Below are positions 18,760-27,906 of a DNA stretch of 64,000 bases, piece after piece. Within the stretch, counting starts at the first letter, position 1. Each line of letters opens with the position of its first letter. The translations under genes and the position numbers were made by a program. The notes beneath the pieces are model-generated. The model worked only from the letters and a program-made list of their open reading frames with translations, made no database searches and was not told the DNA's origin. The DNA lies in contig DASWDU010000037.1 of NCBI GenBank assembly GCA_036395115.1, positions 1 through 64,000 on the forward strand, read 5' to 3'. This DNA comes from Thermoplasmata archaeon. GTDB lineage: Archaea; Thermoplasmatota; Thermoplasmata; RBG-16-68-12.

Positions 18760-19452
18760 TCACGGCGATGCGGGCATGGCGCCGGACCGCCAAAGGTACG
18801 CGGAGGAGGCAAACATCCACACCAGCAGGAGGAAGAACCAGCCGATCCCCGCGGCAAGCGTCGCAAGCGAGAAGGGCAGGCCGAAGACCACGAATCCAAG
18901 GATGGCGGACAGGATGGCAACGTAGGCGAGCCAGTTCGGAAACCGCCCGCTGTTCCGACTTAGGACACCGAACAGCAGCACCCCGGTCGACAGCGCGATG
19001 AGGCCGAGGATCAGGAGGCCGTTCGTCAGGCCCAGAACCGCCTCGGCGGTGACGGCGGCGGCATCCCGACGGGCGCCGGTGTTCTGCGCGTAAATGTCTG
19101 CGAGGGTCCGAAGCCCTGCGACTTGGGCGAACAAGGACGCGGCCGTCACTGCAAAGCCGATGACGAGGAACGCAACGGCCGCATTCGCGAACAGCCGGTT
19201 CTGGTTCTCGAGGACATCCCGAAGCGTCAAGAAGAACGGGACGGCGAAGAACAGGACGAGGGAGAACACGACGAGGGTGGCCACCGCCGTCGGGCTATAG
19301 CTGGAGAATGATTGGAGGGTTTGCTCTCCCGTCATCGTGAACTGCGCCTGAGAAACGGAGAATGCCGCGAAGAACAATACGCCGGACACAAATCCGCAGA
19401 ACGCCCCGATCCGGTCGTTCCCCCACTTCGCCCGAACGCCGACACTCGCCAC
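18760..19452 (-). CDS. Six-span membrane protein, DUF4386/DUF998-like
   Basis: A 230-residue integral membrane protein with about six spans, for example IGAFCGFVSGVLFFAAFSV, TAVATLVVFSLVLFFAVPFF, LFANAAVAFLVIGFAVTAAS and LAYVAILSAILGFVVFG. The arrangement and the Asn/Gly-rich last spans resemble DUF4386-type proteins of unknown role. It ends about 30 bp before the DsbA-like gene and could be co-transcribed with it. No catalytic motif is seen. Confidence 0.7.
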   Translation of the reverse strand: MASVGVRAKWGNDRIGAFCGFVSGVLFFAAFSVSQAQFTMTGEQTLQSFSSYSPTAVATLVVFSLVLFFAVPFFLTLRDVLENQNRLFANAAVAFLVIGFAVTAASLFAQVAGLRTLADIYAQNTGARRDAAAVTAEAVLGLTNGLLILGLIALSTGVLLFGVLSRNSGRFPNWLAYVAILSAILGFVVFGLPFSLATLAAGIGWFFLLLVWMFASSAYLWRSGAMPASP

Positions 19453-19592
19453 GCACGTCCCCCTCTGAGGTCCCGATCTTGATGTCCTGACATTAAAGTT
19501 CCGGTCTGATGGGATGACCAGGCACGTAGGCCTCCGCGGGCCGCCGTCGGGCGCGGTTCGAGATGATTGAGGAGACGTCGGCGATCACGCGT

Positions 19593-22463
19593 CTATTCAA
19601 CCAATCGTAGGGCCTGTGCCGGTGGAAGCCGCGCAGCCCCCCGGGATGGCGGCACCGTGGCGAGAAGCCCGGCGAGGTAAGCGACGGCGGCGAAGGTGAT
19701 CAGGTCGCTCCACGGGACCACGAACGGGGTTTCCGGGCCCGTGGGGAACCGCTGGAGCATGAAGTACGCGAACGCGATTCCGAGGAGCATGCCGACCCCG
19801 ATGCCGAGGAGCGAGACGAAGGAGGTCTCGATCAAAAGATACTTGAAAATCATGGACCGTCGAAAGCCGATCGCGCGCAATGTGCCGATTTCGTTCTTCC
19901 GCTCGGCGACGTTTCGCATCGTGACGACCCCGAGTCCTGCGAGCCCGACGACCAGGCCGAGGGCGAGGAACGATTCCAAGATTCGGATGAAGGACAGGTT
20001 GACCTGCAGGATTTCTTCAATGAACTCCCGGAACACCGTCGCGTCCATCCCGTAGGCTGTGAAGTCCCGCTCGAGGAGACGATTCACCTCGTCTGGCGAT
20101 TCGCCGGAAGACACTTTGAACAGGAAACCGAGTGGCGCCTGCGCCGAGAAAGCCTCCGAGGCCACCGCGTCGCTCACGAACATTCCAGTGACGAGGAATT
20201 CTCTCAGGACGCCAGCGACCGTGAACGACCGGCATGGACCCGCGGCGTTCACAATGTCGAGGCGATCGCCCGCTACCGGACCGAGGTCTTGGATCCCGCC
20301 ATCGAAGATGGCCAGGCACGGATCCGCCGCGAGCGCCTCCCAAGCCTCTCTCGGCGTCTCGAATCGTGGCAGGAGGCTGAAGAACGGAAACGCGTTCTGG
20401 GCCGCGAAAGCCTCTCGAACGCCGAAGACGGGATAACTCACAAGTTTCCCTGTCGGGAGGGCGATGACCGCGATGGAACCGTTGAAAGCACTATAGTATG
20501 CGATCTTTGACGCTGCCGGTGCGGCACGAAAGTCCGCATCGAAGTTCGCCCCGGGCCTCGGAATGTTTGCTCGCGCCACGATGTCGTATCCTCCCGATTG
20601 ATCCACGATGGCCTGCTCGACGTTCCCTATGAAGAGGGTCGAGAACATCGAAACGAGAGTGATGATGAAGACCACGAGGGCGAAAGTTGCCAGGGTGAGC
20701 CCCGTGCGGCCCTTGCGCGCCAGCGGGTACGACACCGCCGTCTTCACGACCGGGCGGAGCGAGCTCCGGCCGCTCGCGAGCCTGGTCAAGCCGGCCAACA
20801 GGAAGCGGCTGTTGAGCACGATTACGACGATCGTTGACATCACGAGTAGCGTGCCGGCGGCGACGAAGCCGACATAGGCGCCCCAGTCGTCCGCGGAACC
20901 TTGGAGCCACCACGGGCGGACGGTCCAGACACAGACGGCCAGGGCCGCGAAGGTATACGCAGCGCGCGCGCCCACGACCCGCTGGATGAGCCCCGCCGCG
21001 CCGTAGGCGAGCAACGACGGCCCGAGCACGGATAGCACCGGGACTTGGGATCGACTCGCCTGCCACGTTGCAACGATTCCGAGGCTTAGGGAGACGGCCG
21101 CAAGCAGCCATTGGAGCCGCGTGCCGCGCCGAGCAAGGGGCTCGGGAATGTCTCGGATAGCTCGCACGATGTTGAGCCGGCTCACGCGCCACGAGGCAAG
21201 GGCGATTACGATCATCGTGATCAAGAATCCGAGGGAGAACGCGATGACGAGACTCGAAACCTCAAAGGCGAAGACCGGTTCGAGCTCGACACCGGTGCCT
21301 CCCCGGAAGAGAGGGGCCAGTCCGAAGAGGCCCATCACGGCGATGAAGAGACCTGCGACGGTCCCGATTGCGCTCGCAGCTAACGCATAAAGCGTCCCTT
21401 CGAAGACGAACGTCTCGGTCAAATGGGACCTGCGCATGCCGACGGCGCGGGAGATGCCCATTTCGCCTTTGCGCTCCTCCGCGAGGACGATGAAGATGTT
21501 CATGATCAGCAAGACGCCCGAGATCGACGTGAACGTTCCCAAGAGCCCGAAGATCTGGACGACAAAATCGACGTTCGTCTCCCCTTCCTCGATGGCCCGT
21601 TGCTTCACTGGGACGATGGTCTGTCCGGGTGGAAGCCACGGTTGGAGCTCCGATATGGCCTCGTCCGTGAAGGCCGAGGAATCGGCCGCTCCGCCCGAAT
21701 TCGAGACGAAGATTGCGTTGATCTGCCCGGGCGTGTCTAGGAGAGCTTGGGCGTCCGGAAGGCGCACGAACAGATTCGGCTGAACAAATAGCCCCCCCTT
21801 CCCAACGTCGTCAACAACGATGTGGACGTTCACGGTCGCGGTGCCGAAGGCGGTGTCGACCTTCAGGGCATCTCCGACGCGGGCGTCGAGTCGATCCGCG
21901 AGCTTCGCGTTCAGGGCCGCTTCGCCCGAGAGGATGTCCGTGGCCGCATACGGTCGCCCTCCCACCGAAAAGACGTCGAAGTCACGGATGGGGTCGAAAG
22001 CAACGAAGTCCGCTGCGGGCTCGACGTAGCCGGTTGCTTGGTCGGAGATCGCTGCGGGAAGGAGGATCCGAGGCGCGATTCCCTCCACATGCGGCATTTC
22101 GCCGAGGCGTCCTTCGACACCAGCGTACACGGACTCATTGAAGAAGGCACCGCCAAGGCCCGGAAAACGCTGGCTGAGATACGTCCCGGAGCCGCCGGGC
22201 ACCCAAGCGATTTCGTCGACAAGACCCAGCCCGCGAATCGCGAGCTCCCGGAAGGTGGCACGGAAGCTGTCGCCCATCACGAGGGTTCCGGAGATAATCG
22301 ATGTGGCGATAAACAAACCTGCCACCGCGAGCGCCACCTGGCCCTTCCGTCGGAGGAAGTTTCGAACGCCGATGCGCAGGAGGATTCGACGCCGGAAACC
22401 GAGGAGAAGTAAGGCGCCGATGACGACGAGTACGGCCGTCAAGTACGGCGTGAAGTCGATCAT
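19593..22463 (-). CDS. FtsX/MacB-type ABC transporter permease
   Basis: A 956-residue permease with two FtsX units. It has an N-terminal span, a conserved entry IGVRNFLRRKGQVALAVAGL, and a large extracytoplasmic domain with a MacB-core look. A first FtsX core follows (LLIMNIFIVLAEERKGEMGI, then SRAVGMRRSHL). The second copy ends with GVVTMRNVAERKNEIGTLRA then IGFRRSMIFKYLL. The EIGxxRAIGxRR coupling helices contact the ATPase. ATG 22463 lies one base after the stop of the ATPase gene (TGA-A-ATG), so the pair forms one operon and one exporter. The substrate is unknown: lipoprotein, peptide or lipid efflux are typical. Confidence 0.88.
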   Translation of the reverse strand: MIDFTPYLTAVLVVIGALLLLGFRRRILLRIGVRNFLRRKGQVALAVAGLFIATSIISGTLVMGDSFRATFRELAIRGLGLVDEIAWVPGGSGTYLSQRFPGLGGAFFNESVYAGVEGRLGEMPHVEGIAPRILLPAAISDQATGYVEPAADFVAFDPIRDFDVFSVGGRPYAATDILSGEAALNAKLADRLDARVGDALKVDTAFGTATVNVHIVVDDVGKGGLFVQPNLFVRLPDAQALLDTPGQINAIFVSNSGGAADSSAFTDEAISELQPWLPPGQTIVPVKQRAIEEGETNVDFVVQIFGLLGTFTSISGVLLIMNIFIVLAEERKGEMGISRAVGMRRSHLTETFVFEGTLYALAASAIGTVAGLFIAVMGLFGLAPLFRGGTGVELEPVFAFEVSSLVIAFSLGFLITMIVIALASWRVSRLNIVRAIRDIPEPLARRGTRLQWLLAAVSLSLGIVATWQASRSQVPVLSVLGPSLLAYGAAGLIQRVVGARAAYTFAALAVCVWTVRPWWLQGSADDWGAYVGFVAAGTLLVMSTIVVIVLNSRFLLAGLTRLASGRSSLRPVVKTAVSYPLARKGRTGLTLATFALVVFIITLVSMFSTLFIGNVEQAIVDQSGGYDIVARANIPRPGANFDADFRAAPAASKIAYYSAFNGSIAVIALPTGKLVSYPVFGVREAFAAQNAFPFFSLLPRFETPREAWEALAADPCLAIFDGGIQDLGPVAGDRLDIVNAAGPCRSFTVAGVLREFLVTGMFVSDAVASEAFSAQAPLGFLFKVSSGESPDEVNRLLERDFTAYGMDATVFREFIEEILQVNLSFIRILESFLALGLVVGLAGLGVVTMRNVAERKNEIGTLRAIGFRRSMIFKYLLIETSFVSLLGIGVGMLLGIAFAYFMLQRFPTGPETPFVVPWSDLITFAAVAYLAGLLATVPPSRGAARLPPAQALRLVE

Positions 22464-22464
22464 T

Positions 22465-23457
22465 TCAGCCCCCCATCCGCAGTTCGCGCTCGATCCGTCC
22501 GTTGCGCATGTGCACGATCCGCCCGGTCGCCCGGCTCACCTCGGGATCGTGGGTGACGATGAGGAATGTGCGGCCCATTTCTCGGTTCAATCGCCGGAGC
22601 AAGGCGACGACGTCGGCGCTCGTGTCGCTGTCCAAGTTCCCCGTCGGTTCGTCGGCGAACACGATGTCCGGATCGTTCACCAAGGCTCGAGCGATCGCCA
22701 CCCGCTGCTGCTGCCCCCCCGACATCTCCATCGGCCGCTTGTCCGCCTCGCCGGTCAGACCGACGGCCTCCAAGGCCCGGAGAGCCCGTTCTCGCGCATC
22801 CGCCGGATTCCGTCCAAGGACGAGCAGCGGCAGCTCGACATTCTCGACCGCGGAGAGGACCGGGAGGAGGTTGTACGACTGGAAGACGAACCCAATCCGA
22901 TTCGCGCGAAAGTCCGTCTTCTCGTTATCGGTCATCCTCCCGAGGGACCGACTGCCGATGAGCACCTCCCCCGAACTTGCGTCGTCGATTCCACTGAGGA
23001 CGTTGAGCAGCGTCGTCTTGCCGCACCCTGATGGCCCCATTATCGCGACCATCTCCCCCTTCTCGATCGCGAGGTCGATGCCCTGGAGGGCCGACACGCG
23101 GATGGCTCCGGTGTCGTACACCTTCGTGAGGCTTCGAGCGACGACGATCGGGCCCCCGTCCTCCCCGGCGGGCGGAGCGAAGGCCTCGGCCTCTGGAACG
23201 GGGGCCTGGGATCCCGCCGGCTTCCGGCGGAGGAGGGCGATGACGAGCCCCGCGGTGGGGAGCCAGAGCAGGCCGACCTTCACGCCGTCGGAGAGCTCCG
23301 GGAGGACGCGAACGTACAAGCCGGGGACCGTGACCCCCGCGATGACCTTCAATCCGTACAAGATCGTCGCGAGGGAGGTAACGGCGAACAAGACCCAGAC
23401 CGTCGCGCGAGCGACGCTGTGGCGCCCTCGTGTCGGCGTTCGCCGTTCGCTCGCCAT
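22465..23457 (-). CDS. ABC transporter ATP-binding protein with N-terminal membrane spans (LolD/MacB type)
   Basis: About 330 residues from ATG 23457 (a GGGAGG lies immediately before it, unusually close; longer in-frame starts exist). Two membrane spans come first ([19 protein letters not shown] and [16 protein letters not shown]), an unusual addition for this family. The ATPase follows: Walker [10 protein letters not shown] near residue 140, Q-loop [12 protein letters not shown], signature [15 protein letters not shown], Walker [15 protein letters not shown] and the H-loop VTHD. It powers the FtsX permease encoded directly downstream. Confidence 0.88.
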   Translation of the reverse strand: MASERRTPTRGRHSVARATVWVLFAVTSLATILYGLKVIAGVTVPGLYVRVLPELSDGVKVGLLWLPTAGLVIALLRRKPAGSQAPVPEAEAFAPPAGEDGGPIVVARSLTKVYDTGAIRVSALQGIDLAIEKGEMVAIMGPSGCGKTTLLNVLSGIDDASSGEVLIGSRSLGRMTDNEKTDFRANRIGFVFQSYNLLPVLSAVENVELPLLVLGRNPADARERALRALEAVGLTGEADKRPMEMSGGQQQRVAIARALVNDPDIVFADEPTGNLDSDTSADVVALLRRLNREMGRTFLIVTHDPEVSRATGRIVHMRNGRIERELRMGG

Positions 23458-23680
23458 CCTCCCTCGGCCTGTCGAAGACCCCGCACGCGGAGCGTCTCGC
23501 GTCCCTACGAGAGAGTGACGGGCAGCTCGCGCGCGTCGCGCGTCCTCTGGCCCCCGAGCCATCATCCGGCGCCTAAATCTAGGTTTCGGCTCGTCCGAAT
23601 GACCTCGTGTCCCCGGCTTCTCCATCCGTCTCTCGCCTCCCGATCGATCCGTCCCGAGCCCGACTCGGAGCTTCCTCCGT

Positions 23681-24157
23681 TCATCGGATCGCTCGCGCGC
23701 GAGCGAATCGAGCCAGGCCGGGAACGAGGAGGAACTTCGAGGCGACGTTCGCCGCGAGGAATCCGAGCCCCGTAATCGCGAAGCCCGCAAAGATGAGCAG
23801 GTGCGGCGCCGCGAACATCGACTCCACCTCGGTCACCTGCTTCACGACCTCATGGACGTAGTAGTCCCAGCCGAGGCCGAGGGTCGTCGTCCCGAGGCCG
23901 GTCGCGATCGTCGCCATGGAGGCTTTCAGTCGGCGGAGAGCAGCCTTCGGGATCGACGCGAAAGGCTCCTCCTGCCTCGCCTGGACGACACGTTCTGCGG
24001 GCTTGACCCGGCCCGCTCGGGCGATCTCCGCGAGGACGGCCGATGCGTCCCCTCGGTACTCACACCGCACGTACGCTTGGAGTTCCTGGGACAATCCCTT
24101 GGAAGCCCAGGCGTCGCGCATCCGGCCCACTCCTTCTATAGTCGCTGTCGGGATCAT
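23681..24157 (-). CDS. Hypothetical membrane protein with two C-terminal spans
   Basis: A 158-residue protein (or 146 from the internal ATG at 24121). The soluble N-terminal half ([41 protein letters not shown]) is followed by two spans: [21 protein letters not shown] and [21 protein letters not shown]. The C-terminus is basic. No family is recognised. The gene is upstream of the ABC ATPase on the same strand and may share its transcript. Confidence 0.5.
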   Translation of the reverse strand: MIPTATIEGVGRMRDAWASKGLSQELQAYVRCEYRGDASAVLAEIARAGRVKPAERVVQARQEEPFASIPKAALRRLKASMATIATGLGTTTLGLGWDYYVHEVVKQVTEVESMFAAPHLLIFAGFAITGLGFLAANVASKFLLVPGLARFARARAIR

Positions 24158-24346
24158 GGGTCAAGGGCAGGAATCGGTGGGGCAAGACGTCGCCCAAGTA
24201 GATACACGGTGTTTACTGTCTCGGAGCCTCCGAGGCAACGGAGACGAGGTCAAGTGCCAAAGATGGACATTCGGTAGGCCTCGTCTCGAGCTCCGTGAAC
24301 GATTGCCGGTCGACCGGCCGAGCGTCCGCCCCCGGCACTCTTCGAT

Positions 24347-25147
24347 TCAGGCGACCGTCATCTCGCCCGTCATCCCGCTATCCCGATGGGGGATGCACCA
24401 GAACGGGATCGTCCCCGCGGCGTCGAAGAAGACGAGGACCCGTGTGGTCGTATACGGCACGAGATCATGGGTGTAGAGTTTTCCGCCGAGTTCATACGTG
24501 AACGTGTGTAACGTACCATCGCGGTTCGTGATGACAATCTCCGTCAGGGTTTGGCGCGCAACGGTGAGCGCCGAGGGTGAGAACATGAAGTTTTCCGTGG
24601 TGAGCGTGACGGACGCCTGGGGCTCGAAGTCGACCCCTGTGCTCGGATGGCTCGCGGCATAGCTCCAGGCCGCCGCGCTCGTGAGGGCCGCGCCGATTGC
24701 GAGGAGGGCTACGCCGACCGAGTAGACGCCCTGCCAGCTGTGCCAACCCTCGCGAGGGGAAAGCTGGGGCCTCCCCTTACGTCCCCGGAGGAACGCGAGG
24801 ACGCCCGCAGGCAGAGCCCAAGCGACGGAGAGCAGACCCAACACGGTGCCTGCGTATTCGTACGGATTCGAGGGATTCGCCAAGCCCGCGATGACGAACG
24901 GGAGGAACAGGATGAACAAGTACGAAATCCCAATCCCGGCGGCGAGATGGGCCCAGGGTCTCGGTCTCCAGAGAAGGATTCCGACGAGGACGATGGGGGG
25001 AATGAGGAACGGCCCGACGAAGAGGAAGAGAATCGGGCTGAATGCGCCAGTCACGAGGAGGGCGATGAGCAGCTCGACGAACGCCATCACGATGATCATC
25101 CGGTCGAACGTCCAAGGCGTCCGGGCTTCGCTTCCAGGCGTCGCCAT
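24347..25147 (-). CDS. Membrane protein with C-terminal cupredoxin-like domain (copy 1)
   Basis: About 266 residues. ATG 25147 gives MATPGSEARTPWTFDRMIIV. Four to five spans fill the N-terminal two-thirds (ELLIALLVTGAFSPILFLFV, FLIPPIVLVGILLW and others). The C-terminal 90 residues form a cupredoxin-like domain outside the membrane (ASVTLTTENFMFSPSALTVA). Type-1 copper ligands are visible: His in LHTFTY, then Cys and His in WCIPH and Met in DSGMTG. Probably a copper electron-transfer or copper-binding membrane protein. A paralogue is at 50732-51922. A TATA-like ctatattatg lies about 105 nt upstream, implying a leader. Confidence 0.8.
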   Translation of the reverse strand: MATPGSEARTPWTFDRMIIVMAFVELLIALLVTGAFSPILFLFVGPFLIPPIVLVGILLWRPRPWAHLAAGIGISYLFILFLPFVIAGLANPSNPYEYAGTVLGLLSVAWALPAGVLAFLRGRKGRPQLSPREGWHSWQGVYSVGVALLAIGAALTSAAAWSYAASHPSTGVDFEPQASVTLTTENFMFSPSALTVARQTLTEIVITNRDGTLHTFTYELGGKLYTHDLVPYTTTRVLVFFDAAGTIPFWCIPHRDSGMTGEMTVA

Positions 25148-25441
25148 GTCCCCGCTCACAACGCTCGCCCCCACAACCAAGGCACCCAAAAATCAGGCGA
25201 ACCTCTCCCGGACTCCACGGTCTTCCCCCTCGGGGAGGAGACAGTCTGTGCCCATAATATAGCTTCGCTTCCGACCGCGCGCTTCCACCGGTCCCTTTCT
25301 GTAGAGGCCGATTTTGAGGAGGCTCGATGGGAGGAATAGGTCTGCGGACGACGAACCTAGATCCGGAACGACGCTCTACCCCGCATGACCGATGGAGCGA
25401 ACCATTAAGCCCGCGACCCAATTCCGGTCGGCGCGGATCCC

Positions 25442-25648
25442 ATGCGACGAAAGGCGAGTGCCCAGTGGAAGGGCGGGCTGAAAGACGGAAAGGGCGTAGT
25501 GTCCACGGCGAGCGGCGCGCTGCGAGACGTCCCCTACACGTTCTCGATGCGGTTCGAGGATGCGCCCTGGACGAACCCGGAGGAACTCGTCGCCGCCGCG
25601 CACGCGGGCTGCTTCTCGATGGCCTCGGAGCGTGAACGCGTCCCATCC
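25442..25648 (+). pseudogene. Truncated OsmC-family gene (5' fragment)
   Basis: The first ~61 codons match the intact OsmC gene at 46585-47007 (RKASAQWxGGLKDGKG.., NPEELVAAAHAGCFSMA), and the resemblance extends into the upstream ttaag box. The homology stops right after SMA. The frame then enters unrelated sequence (SERERVPS..), which is the 34-bp repeat also found at 37843. The first reactive Cys is retained but the second Cys and the dimer-forming C-terminus are missing, so the product should be inactive. Unlike the rhodanese copies, it is the 5' end that was kept. Confidence 0.75.
25615..25648 (+). repeat. Exact 34-bp repeat, copy 1
   Basis: Identical to 37843-37876. It begins ctcgatggcctcgg and ends cgcgtcccatcc, and it is read in the same frame (SMASERERVPS) in both places. 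Here it forms the breakpoint of the OsmC fragment; at 37843 it forms the breakpoint of an orphan Rhs 3' end. Confidence 0.7.
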
Positions 25649-25744
25649 GAAGCAATCGGGCGCCGTTCGGGAAGAACCATGAAACCAAGCTCCGGACTTC
25701 GTGAGACGAGTCCCGCAGGTCTCTGCTGCCATCGATAACCGATC

Positions 25745-25835
25745 GGGCTAGAAGCTGATGTAGGAAGGCGATTCTCATTCGGCCTCGTGTCACCTCTTCT
25801 TGACGTACACATTACGGTCGCGGGCTATCTTCTGT
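25745..25835 (+). repeat. Dispersed 92-bp repeat, copy 2
   Basis: Second copy of the remnant at 15618-15709. It retains FGLVSPLL and VHITVAG but with small deletions and a stop at once after. It lies between the OsmC fragment and an orphan VapB gene, about 300 bp before rhodanese copy C. In the first copy it also lies shortly before a rhodanese copy (A), so the two may have travelled together. Confidence 0.55.
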
Positions 25836-25855
25836 GAAGAAATCCGTGTCCGCGA

Positions 25856-26092
25856 TCATCGGCGAAGTGCGTTGGACCGCTTCCTCGTCGACGCATCGAA
25901 ATCGCGCCGCATGCGCCGGACCTCGCGCTCGACGTCATCGCCCCCTTCCGCGTCAAGCACCCCGATCAAAGTCTTCGCGGAAGGCCCCCCAAGAACGCGG
26001 TTGATGACGTCCGAGAAGGACTCTCCGCTGCGTTTCAAGCGGGCGAGCTTCCGATAGGCGTCCTCGGTTACCGTGATTGTCTTGACCGCCAT
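25856..26092 (-). CDS. vapB: VapB-type antitoxin (UPF0330/DUF217-like), no partner toxin visible
   Basis: A 78-residue protein. [20 protein letters not shown] then [13 protein letters not shown] is the standard N-terminus of this archaeal antitoxin family, and an acidic/basic C-terminal tail follows. The toxin gene would be expected just downstream on the minus strand, but 25649-25855 contains only the 92-bp repeat. The partner has been lost. The antitoxin encoded at 40199-40438 is related (DSAYVKLKAAKRPGESFSDV). A start-proximal TATA-like ttaaatg is at 26109-26115 on the minus side. Confidence 0.78.
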   Translation of the reverse strand: MAVKTITVTEDAYRKLARLKRSGESFSDVINRVLGGPSAKTLIGVLDAEGGDDVEREVRRMRRDFDASTRKRSNALRR

Positions 26093-26137
26093 CGGTCAGT
26101 GTACATGCACTTAAACAGATAGCCTTTTCGTCCCAGG

Positions 26138-26280
26138 TCATGCGCTGCCGGATCGGCGAGCGATCGTCGCACACGTGGTTCGTCCTGAAGTACCTCCTCG
26201 GCTACCCGAACGTCCGGAACTACGACGGCTCGTGGACGGAGTGGGGGAACCTCGTGCGGACGCCGATCGAGAAGCCATCA
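26138..26280 (+). repeat. Rhodanese 3'-end copy C
   Basis: Starts within the active loop (gctgccggatcggcgagcga, about codon 237) and runs to codon 280. The last ~85 bases before the end match the intact gene exactly. The stop is lost: ccgtga is replaced by ccatca and the frame continues about 12 codons. It lies immediately downstream of the orphan VapB gene and upstream of the HicBA remnant. Confidence 0.88.
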
Positions 26281-26407
26281 AAGGGGCACATCGAGCGCGA
26301 ACTGACTCACCGATCAGCTTAGGCGAGGACTGTCCCTACCGAGAGGAGGGTAGCTTCGCATACCCCTCCTCGATACACTTAAGATTCGCCCAGCCCTACT
26401 CTCGGAG

Positions 26408-26632
26408 GTGAAGTACCGGGTCGTCATCGAACACGACACCGAAACGCGGCACTATAGCGCAACGGTCCCCGGCCTGCCTGGCTTGTTCCTAGACGCGAAG
26501 AGCGAACGCGAGGTCATCAAGCTCGCGAAGGAAGGGGTCCGGTTCTATCTGCAAGAGCTCGCGGCCCAAGGGGCTCGCGGAGGCCGGCGCGCCAAGCCAC
26601 TTTCTGCCAAGGTCGTGACGGTGGACGTGTGA
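26408..26632 (+). CDS. hicB: HicB-like antitoxin
   Basis: A 74-residue protein (GTG 26408; a TATA-like cacttaag lies about 30 nt upstream, so near-leaderless). YRVVIEHDTETRHYSATVPG then LPGLFLDAKSEREVIKLAKE is the HicB partial RNase-H fold, with the conserved Y-A-x-VP-x-LPG pattern. Only a short basic tail follows, without the usual DNA-binding module. It overlaps in reading order with a truncated hicA just downstream. Confidence 0.78.
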   Translation: MKYRVVIEHDTETRHYSATVPGLPGLFLDAKSEREVIKLAKEGVRFYLQELAAQGARGGRRAKPLSAKVVTVDV

Positions 26633-26716
26633 ATGGCCCGCCTGCCCGGCGAAATCAACGGGCGACGGTTCCTGCGTGCGATGGCCCGCTTCGGCTGGCT
26701 CGGGGTGTTGTTCTGA
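26633..26716 (+). pseudogene. hicA: HicA toxin remnant, truncated after 27 codons
   Basis: ATG 26633 follows the HicB stop directly. MARLPGEINGRRFLRAMARF then GW matches the first helix of HicA toxins (MxxLPxxxGxxxxxxLxxxGF). The frame stops before the catalytic His (normally in RGSH), so the toxin is dead. This leaves HicB alone. Inactivated toxins with retained antitoxins fit a decaying island. Confidence 0.6.
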
Positions 26717-26895
26717 AAACCGTCAAGATGGGCTACGCGTAGGTGCTTGGCATTCTTCCGCAACAAAGACCAAAAAAAGGCGGGATGTGGGTGCCTGAGG
26801 TTTCTGGACAAGAATTCACCCAACTCGGGGCCCTCGGCACTGAAGTCGCGCCGAGATGGCCCGGCGTTTTGGATGCCTCTCCAGGCAGACTTGTC

Positions 26896-27315
26896 ATGTT
26901 CATGCCAGCGCGCAGATATACTCACCCAGCACTGGTTGCGGGAGTCTCAATCGGCACCGGTTACCTTGTCCTCGCCGCCTATCTGCTTAGTGTGATCGGC
27001 CTGAACCAGTACCTTTTGTCAGGTTTGGTAGCAGGCGGGCTCGCCCTGGCGTACATCGTTGGCTACGTGGGAGATGCCGTGTTCAACAACGCGTTCATAC
27101 GCGCCACCGTCAGGCATCCAAAGGTCGTTCTTTCAATCGACCTGCTCTCGACGAATGGTCAGAGAATCCATGCCTGGTACAAATTTCCAATTCGAGTAGC
27201 AGGAGAAGGCTCGTACTCTCGGGAGGCCTCACACCTATGGATTCATGGCTTGAAAGCACGGCGCATCGCCTATGGTGGAATCGAGGAACGATCGTGCACA
27301 CGCGGTTCGTCCTGA
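26896..27315 (+). CDS. Small membrane protein whose 3' end is formed by rhodanese copy D
   Basis: [20 protein letters not shown] begins a protein with two or three spans ([40 protein letters not shown]). A soluble region follows ([20 protein letters not shown]). A longer in-frame start exists at 26785. The last ~18 codons are not its own: from 27262 the DNA is rhodanese copy D read in another frame. Either the gene was cut by the event that brought copy D, or it evolved a new end. It could be another orphan immunity-like gene; function unknown. Confidence 0.5.
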   Translation: MFMPARRYTHPALVAGVSIGTGYLVLAAYLLSVIGLNQYLLSGLVAGGLALAYIVGYVGDAVFNNAFIRATVRHPKVVLSIDLLSTNGQRIHAWYKFPIRVAGEGSYSREASHLWIHGLKARRIAYGGIEERSCTRGSS

Positions 27316-27403
27316 CGTACCTCCTCGGCTACCCGAACGTCCGGAACTACGACGGCTCGTGGACGGAATGGGGGAACCTCGTTCGGACGCCAATCGAGAA
27401 GTG
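27262..27403 (+). repeat. Rhodanese 3'-end copy D
   Basis: Matches from gcatcgcctat (about codon 235) to the stop. The active loop is degraded (ctatggtggaatcgagg). The last part differs from the intact gene at only a few positions and keeps a TGA after the Glu-Lys codons. It marks the left border of the second wHTH-Rhs unit. Confidence 0.85.
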
Positions 27404-27482
27404 AGCGGTCCTTCCTCCCCATCCACCCGAGCGGGCCCAATCGGCAGCACTCAAGCGCGCCTCGTCGCCTCCGCCATGGGAC

Positions 27483-27836
27483 GTGAAGGGGAACTTTGGA
27501 CCGTCGCCTTTAAGTTATCCTCTTCGGATACTCCTGCCGGGGGCGGTCGGCGCGACTGCGAGCGAAAGGCTGACCTTTCAGGTCTACCAAGACATCCTTT
27601 GCGAGCTCCATCTCCTCCACAAAGCGGGACAACAGGCCGTCCCGAGCCGCGTCGCGTATCAGGTCCGCCTGCCGAACGGACGCCTGATGGACCGGGTCGC
27701 GGAGCTCGTGGAGATGGGCCTCCTCGGCCCGGATTGGGCCGTCACGAAGAGGGGCTACGCATATTACGACGAGTACACGCGGAACGTGGCTCCGTTCCTC
27801 CGGAAGTACGGCTTAGGCGGCAAGGGCCGCCCGTGA
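27483..27836 (+). CDS. Winged-helix DNA-binding regulator (Rhs-linked, copy 2)
   Basis: Paralogue of the regulator at 8898-9176, with the same helices (VYQDILCELHLLHKAGQQAV then PSRVAYQVRLPNGRLMDRVA) and wing (VTKRGYAYYDEY) and the same VAPFLRKYGL ending. GTG 27483 is the first in-frame start. A TATA-like tttaagttat at 27511-27520 and comparison with copy 1 suggest real translation begins near 27540-27560, perhaps from a non-ATG codon, giving about 93 residues. It directly precedes the second Rhs gene and probably regulates it. Confidence 0.72.
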   Translation: MKGNFGPSPLSYPLRILLPGAVGATASERLTFQVYQDILCELHLLHKAGQQAVPSRVAYQVRLPNGRLMDRVAELVEMGLLGPDWAVTKRGYAYYDEYTRNVAPFLRKYGLGGKGRP

Positions 27837-27906
27837 CAGGCTCCCGTCGCGCGCATGAACTTAAGCTTTTGGGAACCACCGTCCGGACGCCGAGTCCGGA
27901 ACCGCC

